Shown in pieces: positions 14,239 to 20,954 of a stretch of 49,257 bases of DNA (its first letter is position 1; each line of letters begins with the position of its first letter). The DNA comes from a virus. A program made the translations under genes and the position numbers. The notes under the pieces are model-generated. The model was not told the origin of the DNA and made no database searches. It saw nothing but the letters and a program-made list of their open reading frames with translations. The DNA lies in the IMG/VR virus record IMGVR_UViG_3300006790_001506, positions 1 to 49,257 of that record. The stretch is one strand, 5' to 3'.

Positions 14239-14436
14239 ATGATACGAGTTTCGCTGAAAGTTGTGCCAGACGCGGAACCAAACGCGGATGGACGTTGGAT
14301 TGACGCAGAAGTTCCCGCAGATGCGGCATTCTTCAAACTGCGCCCCATCGCTGACCATCATGTCGTTGCGTACTACAAATCGCCTGATCTGCAGTATGTT
14401 GCTGAATACCAATTCAATACGCCATGGATTGAATGA
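14239..14436 (+). CDS. Small hypothetical protein (65 aa)
   Basis: The start at 14239 (MIRVSLKVVPDAEP) follows GGGGAGAA. The reading frame upstream of it overlaps the membrane gene and is ignored. Beta-rich (AFFKLRPIADHHVVAYYK). No family recognised. Confidence 0.5.
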   Translation: MIRVSLKVVPDAEPNADGRWIDAEVPADAAFFKLRPIADHHVVAYYKSPDLQYVAEYQFNTPWIE

Positions 14437-14639
14437 TGGCCTCTTATGTTAAACACGCAAGCAGCGTTGTGTTGGTGTTCAGCAACGCCGAATTGCAGCA
14501 ATTGAAGTTGATGCTTGAATACGCTGTCGAAAGAATGCCGAAAGCAAAAGGGAGCGACATCGGCCCTCGCGACCGGGCCGAACGCACCGTATTTGTGGCA
14601 AGTGATCGTGCATCCCGCACAGGGGCTGAAATCACATGA
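14433..14639 (+). CDS. Small hypothetical protein (68 aa)
   Basis: ATGATGG overlaps the upstream stop. A beta strand (SSVVLVFSNAEL) is followed by a helix (QQLKLMLEYAVERMPK) and a basic tail. No known family. It overlaps a 19-codon frame that follows. Confidence 0.5.
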   Translation: MMASYVKHASSVVLVFSNAELQQLKLMLEYAVERMPKAKGSDIGPRDRAERTVFVASDRASRTGAEIT

Positions 14640-14695
14640 GCATTCTTTACCGACAACCTCAACAAATGGAATTGACATGTTACATCTCTTTGTAA
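14636..14695 (+). CDS. Possible 19-aa microprotein or leader
   Basis: ATGA overlap opens MSILYRQPQQMELTCYISL and then TAA. It carries ribosomes into the 75-nt untranslated stretch before the second MazG gene, a stretch that can form a hairpin with that gene's start. It may be a leader peptide; whether it is a functional protein is doubtful. Confidence 0.35.
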   Translation: MSILYRQPQQMELTCYISL

Positions 14696-14723
14696 TCTGC
14701 GCGACGGCGATCAGGTCGGCGGT

Positions 14724-14814
14724 GCGTTCGGCTTCGGCCGGCTTATTAAAACCTTCGGAGGGTTGTGATATGCAGCAACCCTTCAACAATCTCACACCTG
14801 CCGAAGCCGAACGC
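14724..14814 (+). promoter_or_regulatory. 15-bp perfect inverted repeat enclosing the MazG2 start
   Basis: GCGTTCGGCTTCGGC (14724-14738) is the exact inverse complement of GCCGAAGCCGAACGC (14800-14814). The 61-nt loop contains the GGAGGG ribosome site and the ATG at 14770. The second arm codes for residues 11-15 of the enzyme. In mRNA this could form a stem-loop that limits or times translation. Confidence 0.5.
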
Positions 14815-15078
14815 CTTGCCATGTTGGCAGAGGAATGCGGCGAAGTCGTCAAAGTGGTCGGCAAAATTCTGCGCCACGGGTATAATAGCCACCATCCCGA
14901 TACTCCGTATTTTAGCAACCTCGCGAAACTGGAAGCAGAGGTCCGGGATATATTCGCCGTTCATTGGGCAATGGTGGAGCAGGGTGACGTTTCTGCCCTA
15001 GGTGACATGGAATCGGTGGCGCCGAAGATTTGGGCGCGCAAACTGCAATATACCCATCATCAGGAGGATGGCGAATGA
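14770..15078 (+). CDS. Short MazG-like pyrophosphohydrolase (102 aa)
   Basis: The start at 14770 is fixed by GGAGGG 8 nt upstream. The protein is a single MazG-like four-helix domain: AMLAEECGEVVKVVGKILRH carries the E-E-x-x-E metal motif and LEAEVRDIFAVHWAMVE the second acidic pair (E-x-x-x-D). This size is common for phage dNTP or nucleotide-analogue pyrophosphatases. It precedes ThyX with an ATGA overlap, so both probably act on the nucleotide pool. Confidence 0.7.
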   Translation: MQQPFNNLTPAEAERLAMLAEECGEVVKVVGKILRHGYNSHHPDTPYFSNLAKLEAEVRDIFAVHWAMVEQGDVSALGDMESVAPKIWARKLQYTHHQEDGE

Positions 15079-15932
15079 CCATTTCTGTCAAAGTTATCGC
15101 ACACAGCCGCGCCACATATTCCCCGGATCTCATCACGCTGCAATGCCGCTATCCCCGGTTTATCCATGCTGAGTTCATGACGCACCGCGTGTTCAGCCGC
15201 AATGCCAGCAGCAGCCGGGCTATTCCGATCGAGAAGATGATCCGCGACGTGGAGGAAGATCCGGCGATGCCGGTGGCGTGGGGCAGCAACAAGCCGGGGA
15301 TGCAGGCCGGTGGGGAATGCACGAATCCAGTGTTCTTGTGTGAAGACACTGAAATGATTCCGCACAGCGCAGCTTCGGCTTGGCTGCAGGCTCGCGATAA
15401 CGCTGTTTGGGTGGCTCGTTCCTTCACCGCAGCAGGCTACCACAAGCAGATCGTCAACCGGCTGCTCGAACCTTTCGGGCACATCACCGTGGTCGTCACC
15501 GCGACGGAATGGGAGAACTTCTTCGACCTGCGCTGCCACCCCGACGCAGATCCCACGATGCGGGCGCTGGCCGAGGCGATGCGGAATGCAATTGCGGGGA
15601 GCGAGCCTACCACGCAAACATGGCACTTGCCTTACTTCACGCAGTCCGATGCGGAAGCCATCTGGGCGAAGAACGAAACGGGCGGTTGGCACGACTTCGA
15701 TACCTTCGCCATGATCAGCGCCGCCCGGTGCGCCCGCGTGTCCTATCTGAACCATGACGGGAGTAACCCTGACATCGAGAAAGACCTCGCGCTGGCCAAG
15801 CGGCTGCTCGAGTCCAAGCACATGTCGCCCTTCGAGCATCAAGCACGTTTGACAGGCGATGAAGGCACGGATCTGTGGGGGAACCTGGCCGGCTGGGATC
15901 AACACCGCAAGATGCTGGAGGTAACCGCATGA
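15075..15932 (+). CDS. thyX: FAD-dependent thymidylate synthase ThyX (285 aa)
   Basis: CAGGAGGA precedes ATG 15075, which overlaps the upstream stop. The ThyX motif region is present as THRVFSRNASSSR (residues 36-48), a phage-type variant of RHRxxSxNExSxR with the first Arg as Thr and the Glu as Ala. Later segments (HITVVVTATEWENFFDLR, SPFEHQA) match the family. ThyX makes dTMP from dUMP with methylene-tetrahydrofolate and FADH2. It raises the thymidine supply during replication. The altered motif should be checked for activity. Confidence 0.8.
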   Translation: MTISVKVIAHSRATYSPDLITLQCRYPRFIHAEFMTHRVFSRNASSSRAIPIEKMIRDVEEDPAMPVAWGSNKPGMQAGGECTNPVFLCEDTEMIPHSAASAWLQARDNAVWVARSFTAAGYHKQIVNRLLEPFGHITVVVTATEWENFFDLRCHPDADPTMRALAEAMRNAIAGSEPTTQTWHLPYFTQSDAEAIWAKNETGGWHDFDTFAMISAARCARVSYLNHDGSNPDIEKDLALAKRLLESKHMSPFEHQARLTGDEGTDLWGNLAGWDQHRKMLEVTA

Positions 15933-16294
15933 CCGAAATCTTCGTCTTCGGCTCCAATTTGGCCGGTCGTCACGGCAAAGGTGCAGCTCTCCATGCCAGG
16001 AAGAACTGGGGCGCCATTTACGGCGTCGGAGAAGGAATCCAGGGCCAATCCTATGCGATACCCACCAAGGACGGGAACTTGGACACTTTACCCCTGGTCG
16101 AGATCGAAAAACACGTTCGCACCTTCGTGGAATATGCCGCAGCACATCCCGAAATGATTTTCTGGGTGACGCCGATCGGCTGTGGACTTGCGGGCTATCG
16201 TCATGACGAAATCGCACCATTTTTCGGTGGCGATTTGCCGAACAACATTCATCTACCGGAAGAATTTCGCGCAAAAGTGGGGAAGCCGAGATGA
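15929..16294 (+). CDS. A1S_2505-family phage protein, macro-like (121 aa)
   Basis: ATGA overlap fixes ATG 15929. The N-terminus (EIFVFGSNLAGRHGKGAALH) and the segments GQSYAIPTKDG, FWVTPIGCGLAGYRHDEIAP and NIHLPEEFR are hallmarks of the A1S_2505 phage non-structural family. The glycine-rich motifs suggest an ADP-ribose or nucleotide-binding macro-like fold. Its role is unknown; candidate activities are removal of ADP-ribose marks or signal molecules made by host defences. Confidence 0.7.
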   Translation: MTEIFVFGSNLAGRHGKGAALHARKNWGAIYGVGEGIQGQSYAIPTKDGNLDTLPLVEIEKHVRTFVEYAAAHPEMIFWVTPIGCGLAGYRHDEIAPFFGGDLPNNIHLPEEFRAKVGKPR

Positions 16295-16539
16295 AGTGGC
16301 GCGGCGAAACCGAGGAACAGTGGATCGAGCGGGTGTCGAAATGGCATCGGGTGTTTTGCCTGTTCCCCAGGCAAATGCGGAACGGCGATTGGGTTTGGCT
16401 TGAGCACTGCTGGTGCATCTTCGCCCGAAAGAACCTGATGGGGCAGCGCCATTTCGTCTTCAGCAACAGCGTCACTGAGCCGGAGGACATTCACGGCACG
16501 CTGCGGCCTTTGAAGCCGAAACCGAAGCCCAAGGGTTGA
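16291..16539 (+). CDS. Hypothetical protein (82 aa)
   Basis: ATGA overlap with the macro-like gene. Aromatic-rich (RVFCLFPRQMRNGDWVWLEH, CWCIFARKN), ending in a Lys/Pro tail (KPKPKPKG). No known family. The pattern resembles small phage early proteins that sit before methyltransferases. Confidence 0.55.
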   Translation: MKWRGETEEQWIERVSKWHRVFCLFPRQMRNGDWVWLEHCWCIFARKNLMGQRHFVFSNSVTEPEDIHGTLRPLKPKPKPKG

Positions 16540-16561
16540 TCTTTCAAAGCGAGGTGGAAAC

Positions 16562-17983
16562 GTGTCCACACTATCAATTATCCCGGGAGATAACCGGGAA
16601 AGTTTGCGGCGAATGATCGCAGAAGGTCGCCGGGTTCACTCCGTGGTCACCGATCCGCCTTACGGCCTCGTCAGCGTGCAGAAGCGCTTCGGGAAAGAGG
16701 GTAGCGCCCCAGCTCGAACCGAGAACAATGACGGCAGCTTCGCGCGTCTGTCGGGTGGCTTCATGGGCACCAAGTGGGATGCGACCGGCATTGAGCGGGA
16801 TCCGGAGTTCTGGGCGCTGATCTACGACATCCTGTTGCCCGGCGGCTATGTCTTTGCGTTCAGCGGTAGCCGCACGGGCCACTGGCAGGCGTGCGCCATG
16901 GAGCTGGCCGGGTTCATCATGCACCCGATGCACGGCTGGGTGTTCGGCCAAGGCTTTCCAAAGGCCCACGCTGCCGACAAAGCCATTGACAAGCACTTCG
17001 GGAAGAAGGGTGAGGTGGTGCCGACCGGCGCCCCTGTGAAGCGAATGATCCCCGGCGCCGATCAGCACGCAACCGGATCCTGGATCAAGGACAACGGGCG
17101 CGAATACCAGCCCGGCGAATACGTGCCTGCCACCGCTGAGGCCGCTGAATGGAGCGGCTGGGCCTATGGTACGCAAGCACAGAAGCCAGCCCTTGAGCCG
17201 ATCTACCTCGGCCAGAAGCCGTTTGAGTCCAAGACCGGCGCGGCGAACCTTTTGAAGCATGGTCTTGGGGCCGTGCACATCAAAGGTTGCCTTGTCCCGC
17301 ATGTGACGGTGGGTGATGGATCAAACCTCGCACTGAATCCTCACATGCGAGAAAAGATCAATGGTGGTAACGGTGGACACATTTTTCCGACAGAAGCTGA
17401 TCGCCGAGTGGTCTTTCCAAACGCCAATGGTCGGCACCCGGCAAACCTGATTCTTGACGGCTCGTCCGAGGTTGTCGCGATGTTTCCAAACGGCAAGTCA
17501 GGGAAACCGGGCAATCGCCGAAAGATTGCCACGAGTCATTCCATGGCTGGGGATCTTGGGCTGAACGATCGCGTCGAAGTTGGTTATGGTGACGAAGGTT
17601 CGGCCGCGCGCTTCTTCCACCAATTCCCGCTCACCGATGAAGATTATGAGACGGCAATCGCGCTTGGTGAAATCGGCACCGACTGCGGTAATCCCCTGTT
17701 CTACCACAGCAAAGCGGGTAAGCTGGATCGCGGCGGTTCTAAGCATCCCACGGTAAAACCTATCGCGCTGATGCAGTATTTAATCCGTCATATCACCCCG
17801 CCCGGCGGCGTTGTCCTCGATCCATTCGCAGGCAGCGGCACGACCGCTGAGGCAGCTCGTCGGGAAGGTTTCGAATGTGTCTTAATGGAGGCCGAACCGA
17901 GTTACCTGGAGTTCCTTTACCAAAGGTTTCCGGAAGTTAACGAAACATTAGCCAGTATGAGCTTTAACGAACTTCTCCTTTAA
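16562..17983 (+). CDS. DPPY-type DNA methyltransferase, beta order (473 aa)
   Basis: It starts with GTG behind GAGGTGG. Motif IV DPPY (residues 31-34) comes first and the SAM-binding motif DPFAGSGTT (420-428) near the end, preceded by HPTVKP. This is the order of beta-class N6-adenine or N4-cytosine methyltransferases such as CcrM, but at 473 aa it is longer than CcrM, with a large variable middle. No restriction partner is present. The C-terminus MSFNELLL carries the F-x-x-L-L tail shared with other proteins here. Likely roles are anti-restriction or control of phage/host methylation. Confidence 0.8.
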   Translation: MSTLSIIPGDNRESLRRMIAEGRRVHSVVTDPPYGLVSVQKRFGKEGSAPARTENNDGSFARLSGGFMGTKWDATGIERDPEFWALIYDILLPGGYVFAFSGSRTGHWQACAMELAGFIMHPMHGWVFGQGFPKAHAADKAIDKHFGKKGEVVPTGAPVKRMIPGADQHATGSWIKDNGREYQPGEYVPATAEAAEWSGWAYGTQAQKPALEPIYLGQKPFESKTGAANLLKHGLGAVHIKGCLVPHVTVGDGSNLALNPHMREKINGGNGGHIFPTEADRRVVFPNANGRHPANLILDGSSEVVAMFPNGKSGKPGNRRKIATSHSMAGDLGLNDRVEVGYGDEGSAARFFHQFPLTDEDYETAIALGEIGTDCGNPLFYHSKAGKLDRGGSKHPTVKPIALMQYLIRHITPPGGVVLDPFAGSGTTAEAARREGFECVLMEAEPSYLEFLYQRFPEVNETLASMSFNELLL

Positions 17984-17995
17984 GGAATGAACCCA

Positions 17996-18271
17996 ATGTC
18001 CGTTACGAAACACGACCACCTCCCGTTTGTACGGGTTGACGCAAACGGCTCCATTGAATCCAACTGGGATGTCGAAAAACATCGCAGCGGCGATTACGGA
18101 AAAGACTGCGCCCTCGGCCGGTCCTTCTGCAACGCGCTTTTCATGCGCATGCACTTGGATGGCTATCCGCTCCTGTTGAGCAGGACACTGGAGGCTCAGG
18201 TGCGCGCGGGAAAGTGGGGGGCCATCGAGATCGGCTTCGCGCAGCAGCTCTCAGAAGAGGTTAGCACGTAG
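17996..18271 (+). CDS. Last early-operon protein, hypothetical (91 aa)
   Basis: AAGGA (17982-17986) is 9 nt before ATG 17996, so I prefer it over ATG 17987. Soluble, with histidines and charged residues (TKHDHLPFVRVDANGS...). No family recognised. Its end overlaps by 11 bp the end of the convergent spanin gene, with no terminator between the two operons. Confidence 0.55.
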   Translation: MSVTKHDHLPFVRVDANGSIESNWDVEKHRSGDYGKDCALGRSFCNALFMRMHLDGYPLLLSRTLEAQVRAGKWGAIEIGFAQQLSEEVST

Positions 18272-18524
18272 GCTCTGCCCGCGCCTCAGCCGCATCGAGA
18301 ATGCAGTCAATGCTCTCGATGCGGCCATTCGCGGTGGCCAAGGCTTCAACGTGGTCGGTCAACAGGATCCCGACATCTGCGAGCGTGCGCGCTTCTCGCT
18401 TGGGAACGTGCACCGTCTGCCGCAGCGACTCCGGGACGACAGGCGTCACGTAGACTGTCCGCTCTTTCTCAGCGCAGCCCGAGATCGCGAAGACGATCGA
18501 GAAAATCAGGGGAAAGTTCTTCAT
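18261..18524 (-). CDS. Rz1-like: Rz1-like outer-membrane spanin lipoprotein (87 aa)
   Basis: Start 18524 follows GGAGA by 5 nt. MKNFPLIFSIVFAISGC is a lipoprotein signal with lipobox ISGC; a Pro/Val-rich stretch follows (VTPVVPESL). The first 56 bases overlap the end of the Rz-like gene in another frame, the classic spanin arrangement. It would link to the inner-membrane spanin and fuse the membranes at lysis. At 87 aa it is longer than lambda Rz1 (60 aa). Confidence 0.7.
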   Translation of the reverse strand: MKNFPLIFSIVFAISGCAEKERTVYVTPVVPESLRQTVHVPKREARTLADVGILLTDHVEALATANGRIESIDCILDAAEARAEPTC

Positions 18525-18777
18525 CGAAATCTCCATTTTGAAACGCCTCGCGAACATTGCTCATTGCGGCCGCGCGAGCTGCTTCCCGCGCGGCCGTTGC
18601 CTTTGCCACCTCAGCAGCCGCGCGCGCCTGGGCCGCCTGCTCTTCCAGCGCCGCCACAGACGCCTTCAGGCGCGCAACATCAGCCTCGGCCACATCCAGT
18701 CGCTCGCCCTGTACGACCGCATAGGCACCAAGGCCTAGGCAGCCCAGAAGAGCCGCAATCAGTGCATAGCGGATCAT
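18469..18777 (-). CDS. Rz-like: Rz-like inner-membrane spanin (102 aa)
   Basis: N-terminal signal anchor (MIRYALIAALLGCLGLGAYA) followed by a long Ala-rich periplasmic coiled coil (VARLKASVAALEEQAAQARA...). Position after the lysozyme and overlap with the lipoprotein gene fit an i-spanin. Start overlaps the upstream stop (ATGA). Confidence 0.7.
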   Translation of the reverse strand: MIRYALIAALLGCLGLGAYAVVQGERLDVAEADVARLKASVAALEEQAAQARAAAEVAKATAAREAARAAAMSNVREAFQNGDFDEELSPDFLDRLRDLGLR

Positions 18778-19133
18778 GCTGCCGTCTCGGGAATGTCGGG
18801 CAGATCAACCGTCTGACCCGCGAGGGCATGCGTGCAGTCGGGTAGAAAACGGATCTGGCCATTCGTAACGAAGCTGTGGCATCGCATGCAATCGCAGGGC
18901 CAATCCGGATCGCCGGATTTGTCACAGTGCTTTCCATTGGGCTGAACGAAGTGCCCGGTTGTGACAAGGATGGAAGGCGTGAAAGTTGGTTTGTCCGGAT
19001 CGCCGTTATACCCCCAGCGCGGACCCGGCCCGGTGCCAACGCCAACTTGGTGCATCATGTTGCAACCCGGGCATTTGAATGCGACCCGACCACCTTCGAT
19101 CGAGCGCAATTTTCGACCAATGCGTGCCATCAT
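18774..19133 (-). CDS. Conserved phage lysis-region protein with Cys motifs (119 aa)
   Basis: CPGCNMMHQV near the N-terminus, a WGYNGDPDKPTFTPSILV core, CDCMRCHSFV and the strongly conserved-looking ending GQIRFLPDCTHALAGQTVDL. I recognise this as a widespread alphaproteobacterial phage family next to lysis genes, without a known function. Zinc binding by the cysteines is likely. It overlaps the muramidase stop (ATGA). Confidence 0.65.
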   Translation of the reverse strand: MMARIGRKLRSIEGGRVAFKCPGCNMMHQVGVGTGPGPRWGYNGDPDKPTFTPSILVTTGHFVQPNGKHCDKSGDPDWPCDCMRCHSFVTNGQIRFLPDCTHALAGQTVDLPDIPETAA

Positions 19134-19795
19134 GCCACCTCGTTCATTTCATCGATCGACGGGCACACGCAGCCGCAGCTATCGGGCGTCCACGGCGTGT
19201 CCGGCTTGCCCTGCCACCAGCGGAAGCGCTCGGCGAGGCGGGTGTGGTAACCGTGTTTCGCGTAGCCCGGGCCGTTGTAGCCGCGGGCGAAGCCTCTCCA
19301 GTCGTGCCGGCGCAGTTTGTCGTCCAAACCGCTCGCTACGATGAACGTCACCATGGCATCAAGCTGTTCGGCCTCACCGCCTTGGGCAAACCCCTCCACC
19401 ATCGCGCGGGCATTCAGATAAGCACAAGCCTCTGCATTGAAGCCCATGATCTGCCCGAGGCCCCATGAGCAGGAGCGCAGCGCGGCGTTGGCGTCGATTT
19501 CCATGGCCGCCAGCAGACGAGGATAGCTGTCGCTCGGGTACTTCTGCTGCCCCCAGGAGGAATAAGCCAGTCCACGTTTCACGGCTTCATCCCGGGCCGC
19601 ACCGGCGCCGAGCTGCGCGTAGAAGACGTGCGGTTCGAAGAGCATCGCCACCCGGCGCTGACTGTCGAAGCCGCGCCCCCGGGATTCCACGTCAAGCACT
19701 GCGTGGATCTCATCTTCACCGACGCCGATACGATGGCCGATGCGAGGAATGTCGATGTCCTTCAGACGTTTGCCTGATCCGATGTAAAATGTCAT
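19130..19795 (-). CDS. Endolysin, N-acetylmuramidase family (221 aa)
   Basis: Start 19795 (MTFYIGSGKRLKD) has GGGAGA 8 nt upstream; the longer frame overlaps the upstream gene. DEIHAVLDVESRGRGFDSQR holds the probable catalytic Glu37. AMLFEPHVFY, SCSWGLGQIMGFNAE and FARGYNGPGYAKHGYHTRL are hallmarks of the DUF3380-type N-acetylmuramidases. It cleaves peptidoglycan glycan strands at lysis. No signal peptide is present, so it needs the holin. Confidence 0.8.
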   Translation of the reverse strand: MTFYIGSGKRLKDIDIPRIGHRIGVGEDEIHAVLDVESRGRGFDSQRRVAMLFEPHVFYAQLGAGAARDEAVKRGLAYSSWGQQKYPSDSYPRLLAAMEIDANAALRSCSWGLGQIMGFNAEACAYLNARAMVEGFAQGGEAEQLDAMVTFIVASGLDDKLRRHDWRGFARGYNGPGYAKHGYHTRLAERFRWWQGKPDTPWTPDSCGCVCPSIDEMNEVA

Positions 19796-19992
19796 TCGAT
19801 GTCTCCCTTGTGAAACGAACCAGCGCCGTAGCAGTGGATCCGGTCGCGGCAATCGTCGCGGTGATCCAGCAGGGGCAGGATGATCAGAAGGAGGATCAGC
19901 AGCGGCGTGAACACCAGCCAAAGCCGACCCTCCTTCTTGGCTTGCGCGGCCGCGGCTGACATGCCCGCCAGGCCGACTTCACGCTTTGTCAT
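19792..19992 (-). CDS. Small membrane protein in lysis cassette (66 aa)
   Basis: One strong hydrophobic segment (LWLVFTPLLILLLIILPLL) between a basic N-terminus and a charged, His/Cys-containing C-terminus. It lies between holin and endolysin and overlaps both. It could be a second holin, an antiholin or a pinholin-like accessory. Confidence 0.5.
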   Translation of the reverse strand: MTKREVGLAGMSAAAAQAKKEGRLWLVFTPLLILLLIILPLLDHRDDCRDRIHCYGAGSFHKGDIE

Positions 19993-20362
19993 TTGATGGC
20001 CCTCCGATCTTGCTGCTCATTGCCTCGATCGCTGCCAGGATGATTTTGGCGATGCTCATGCCGCCGAGGCCCGCGGCAAAAGCTGCAGTCGCGAAGCTGC
20101 CCTCGCCCAGCGGTCCGATCCACTTTTCGAGGATGGTCAGCGTGATCGGAGCGAAATACTGGGCGAACAATGCGCCCGTGATCACGCTGCCTGCTCCGGC
20201 TAGGAGCTTCCGCTTCTCCGAAAGCCACCAGCGGACGAGTCCTCCAGCGGCGCCAGCGAGGGCGACTTGTCCAGACGCGCCCGCGAACCAGGTCAGGATC
20301 AACCCTGACCAGAGTTTGATGATTTGCCAGAACTCTGGCCCCGGTGGATGTTGATCGTGCAT
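19979..20362 (-). CDS. Putative holin (127 aa)
   Basis: Three hydrophobic segments: WSGLILTWFAGASGQVALAG, LAGAGSVITGALFAQYFAP and FATAAFAAGLGGMSIAKIIL. The C-terminus is short and charged. Size, topology and position directly before the muramidase fit a class I/II holin that releases the endolysin. The family is not certain. Confidence 0.6.
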   Translation of the reverse strand: MHDQHPPGPEFWQIIKLWSGLILTWFAGASGQVALAGAAGGLVRWWLSEKRKLLAGAGSVITGALFAQYFAPITLTILEKWIGPLGEGSFATAAFAAGLGGMSIAKIILAAIEAMSSKIGGPSNDKA

Positions 20363-20435
20363 GTCGGCCCCATGGTTTTCCCGCCCGCCTTAAACTCTCA
20401 CGCAGCATACCAGAGAGTCAACTTTGCCTTGTATA

Positions 20436-20954
20436 TCACGCCGTAGGTGCAACGAACTCGAAATAATAGGCCACCAGTCGGATTTTGTCGGTGTTGCCGC
20501 TGCCAGTGCCGCCGTTGGCGGTCACCACCACGTCAGTATCCGCATAGACAGCGAAGGGTGGTACGACGCCCACGTTGTTGCTGCCGGCCGCGAGGGGCAG
20601 CGTGGCGCCGAACTTGTCGACTTCTCCAGCGATACCCACGTCGAAGGAGGTCAGCGTGCCCGTCAGCGTCGAGATCACGTAGGCTGTGACGCAAATGGGG
20701 ATCGAGCGGGCGGGCAGCAGGGCTGTGGCTGCAACGGATGCGCCGTCAAGCGTCACAAGCTGATCCACGGCTGAGACATGGAGACTGCCCTGCGCACCCA
20801 AGGTGATGAGCTGGCGCGTCTCGCGGCCGTCGATGAAGGTGCGCATCTGTGCGCCGGTCAGCTTGCGGCTGTTGCCGCCTTGCACGATGTAAAACAGGTC
20901 AGCGGTCGAGAGCGCCGATGCTGCAGTCAGGTCGCCGAGTTCTTTGTCAGCCAT
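20436..20954 (-). CDS. Tail-associated protein (172 aa)
   Basis: Start 20954 (MADKELGDL) lies 7 nt after GGAG; ATG 20957 is also possible. The N-terminal segment LGDLTAASALSTADLFYIVQ resembles the opening of many short tail-fibre or tail-associated proteins. The rest is beta-rich, with Gly/Thr loops (TANGGTGSGNTDKIRL). It follows the tail tip gene, as expected for a receptor-binding or decoration component. Confidence 0.55.
   Translation of the reverse strand: MADKELGDLTAASALSTADLFYIVQGGNSRKLTGAQMRTFIDGRETRQLITLGAQGSLHVSAVDQLVTLDGASVAATALLPARSIPICVTAYVISTLTGTLTSFDVGIAGEVDKFGATLPLAAGSNNVGVVPPFAVYADTDVVVTANGGTGSGNTDKIRLVAYYFEFVAPTA

Noticed and set aside
15060-16490. 476-aa minus-strand ORF
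   Set aside because: It is a shadow of ThyX, the A1S_2505 gene and the 82-aa gene; no motif and no ribosome site.
20436-20450. TCACG-CCGTA-GGTGC as a further palindromic site
   Set aside because: It lies in coding sequence at the end of the tail gene and one arm is poorly matched.
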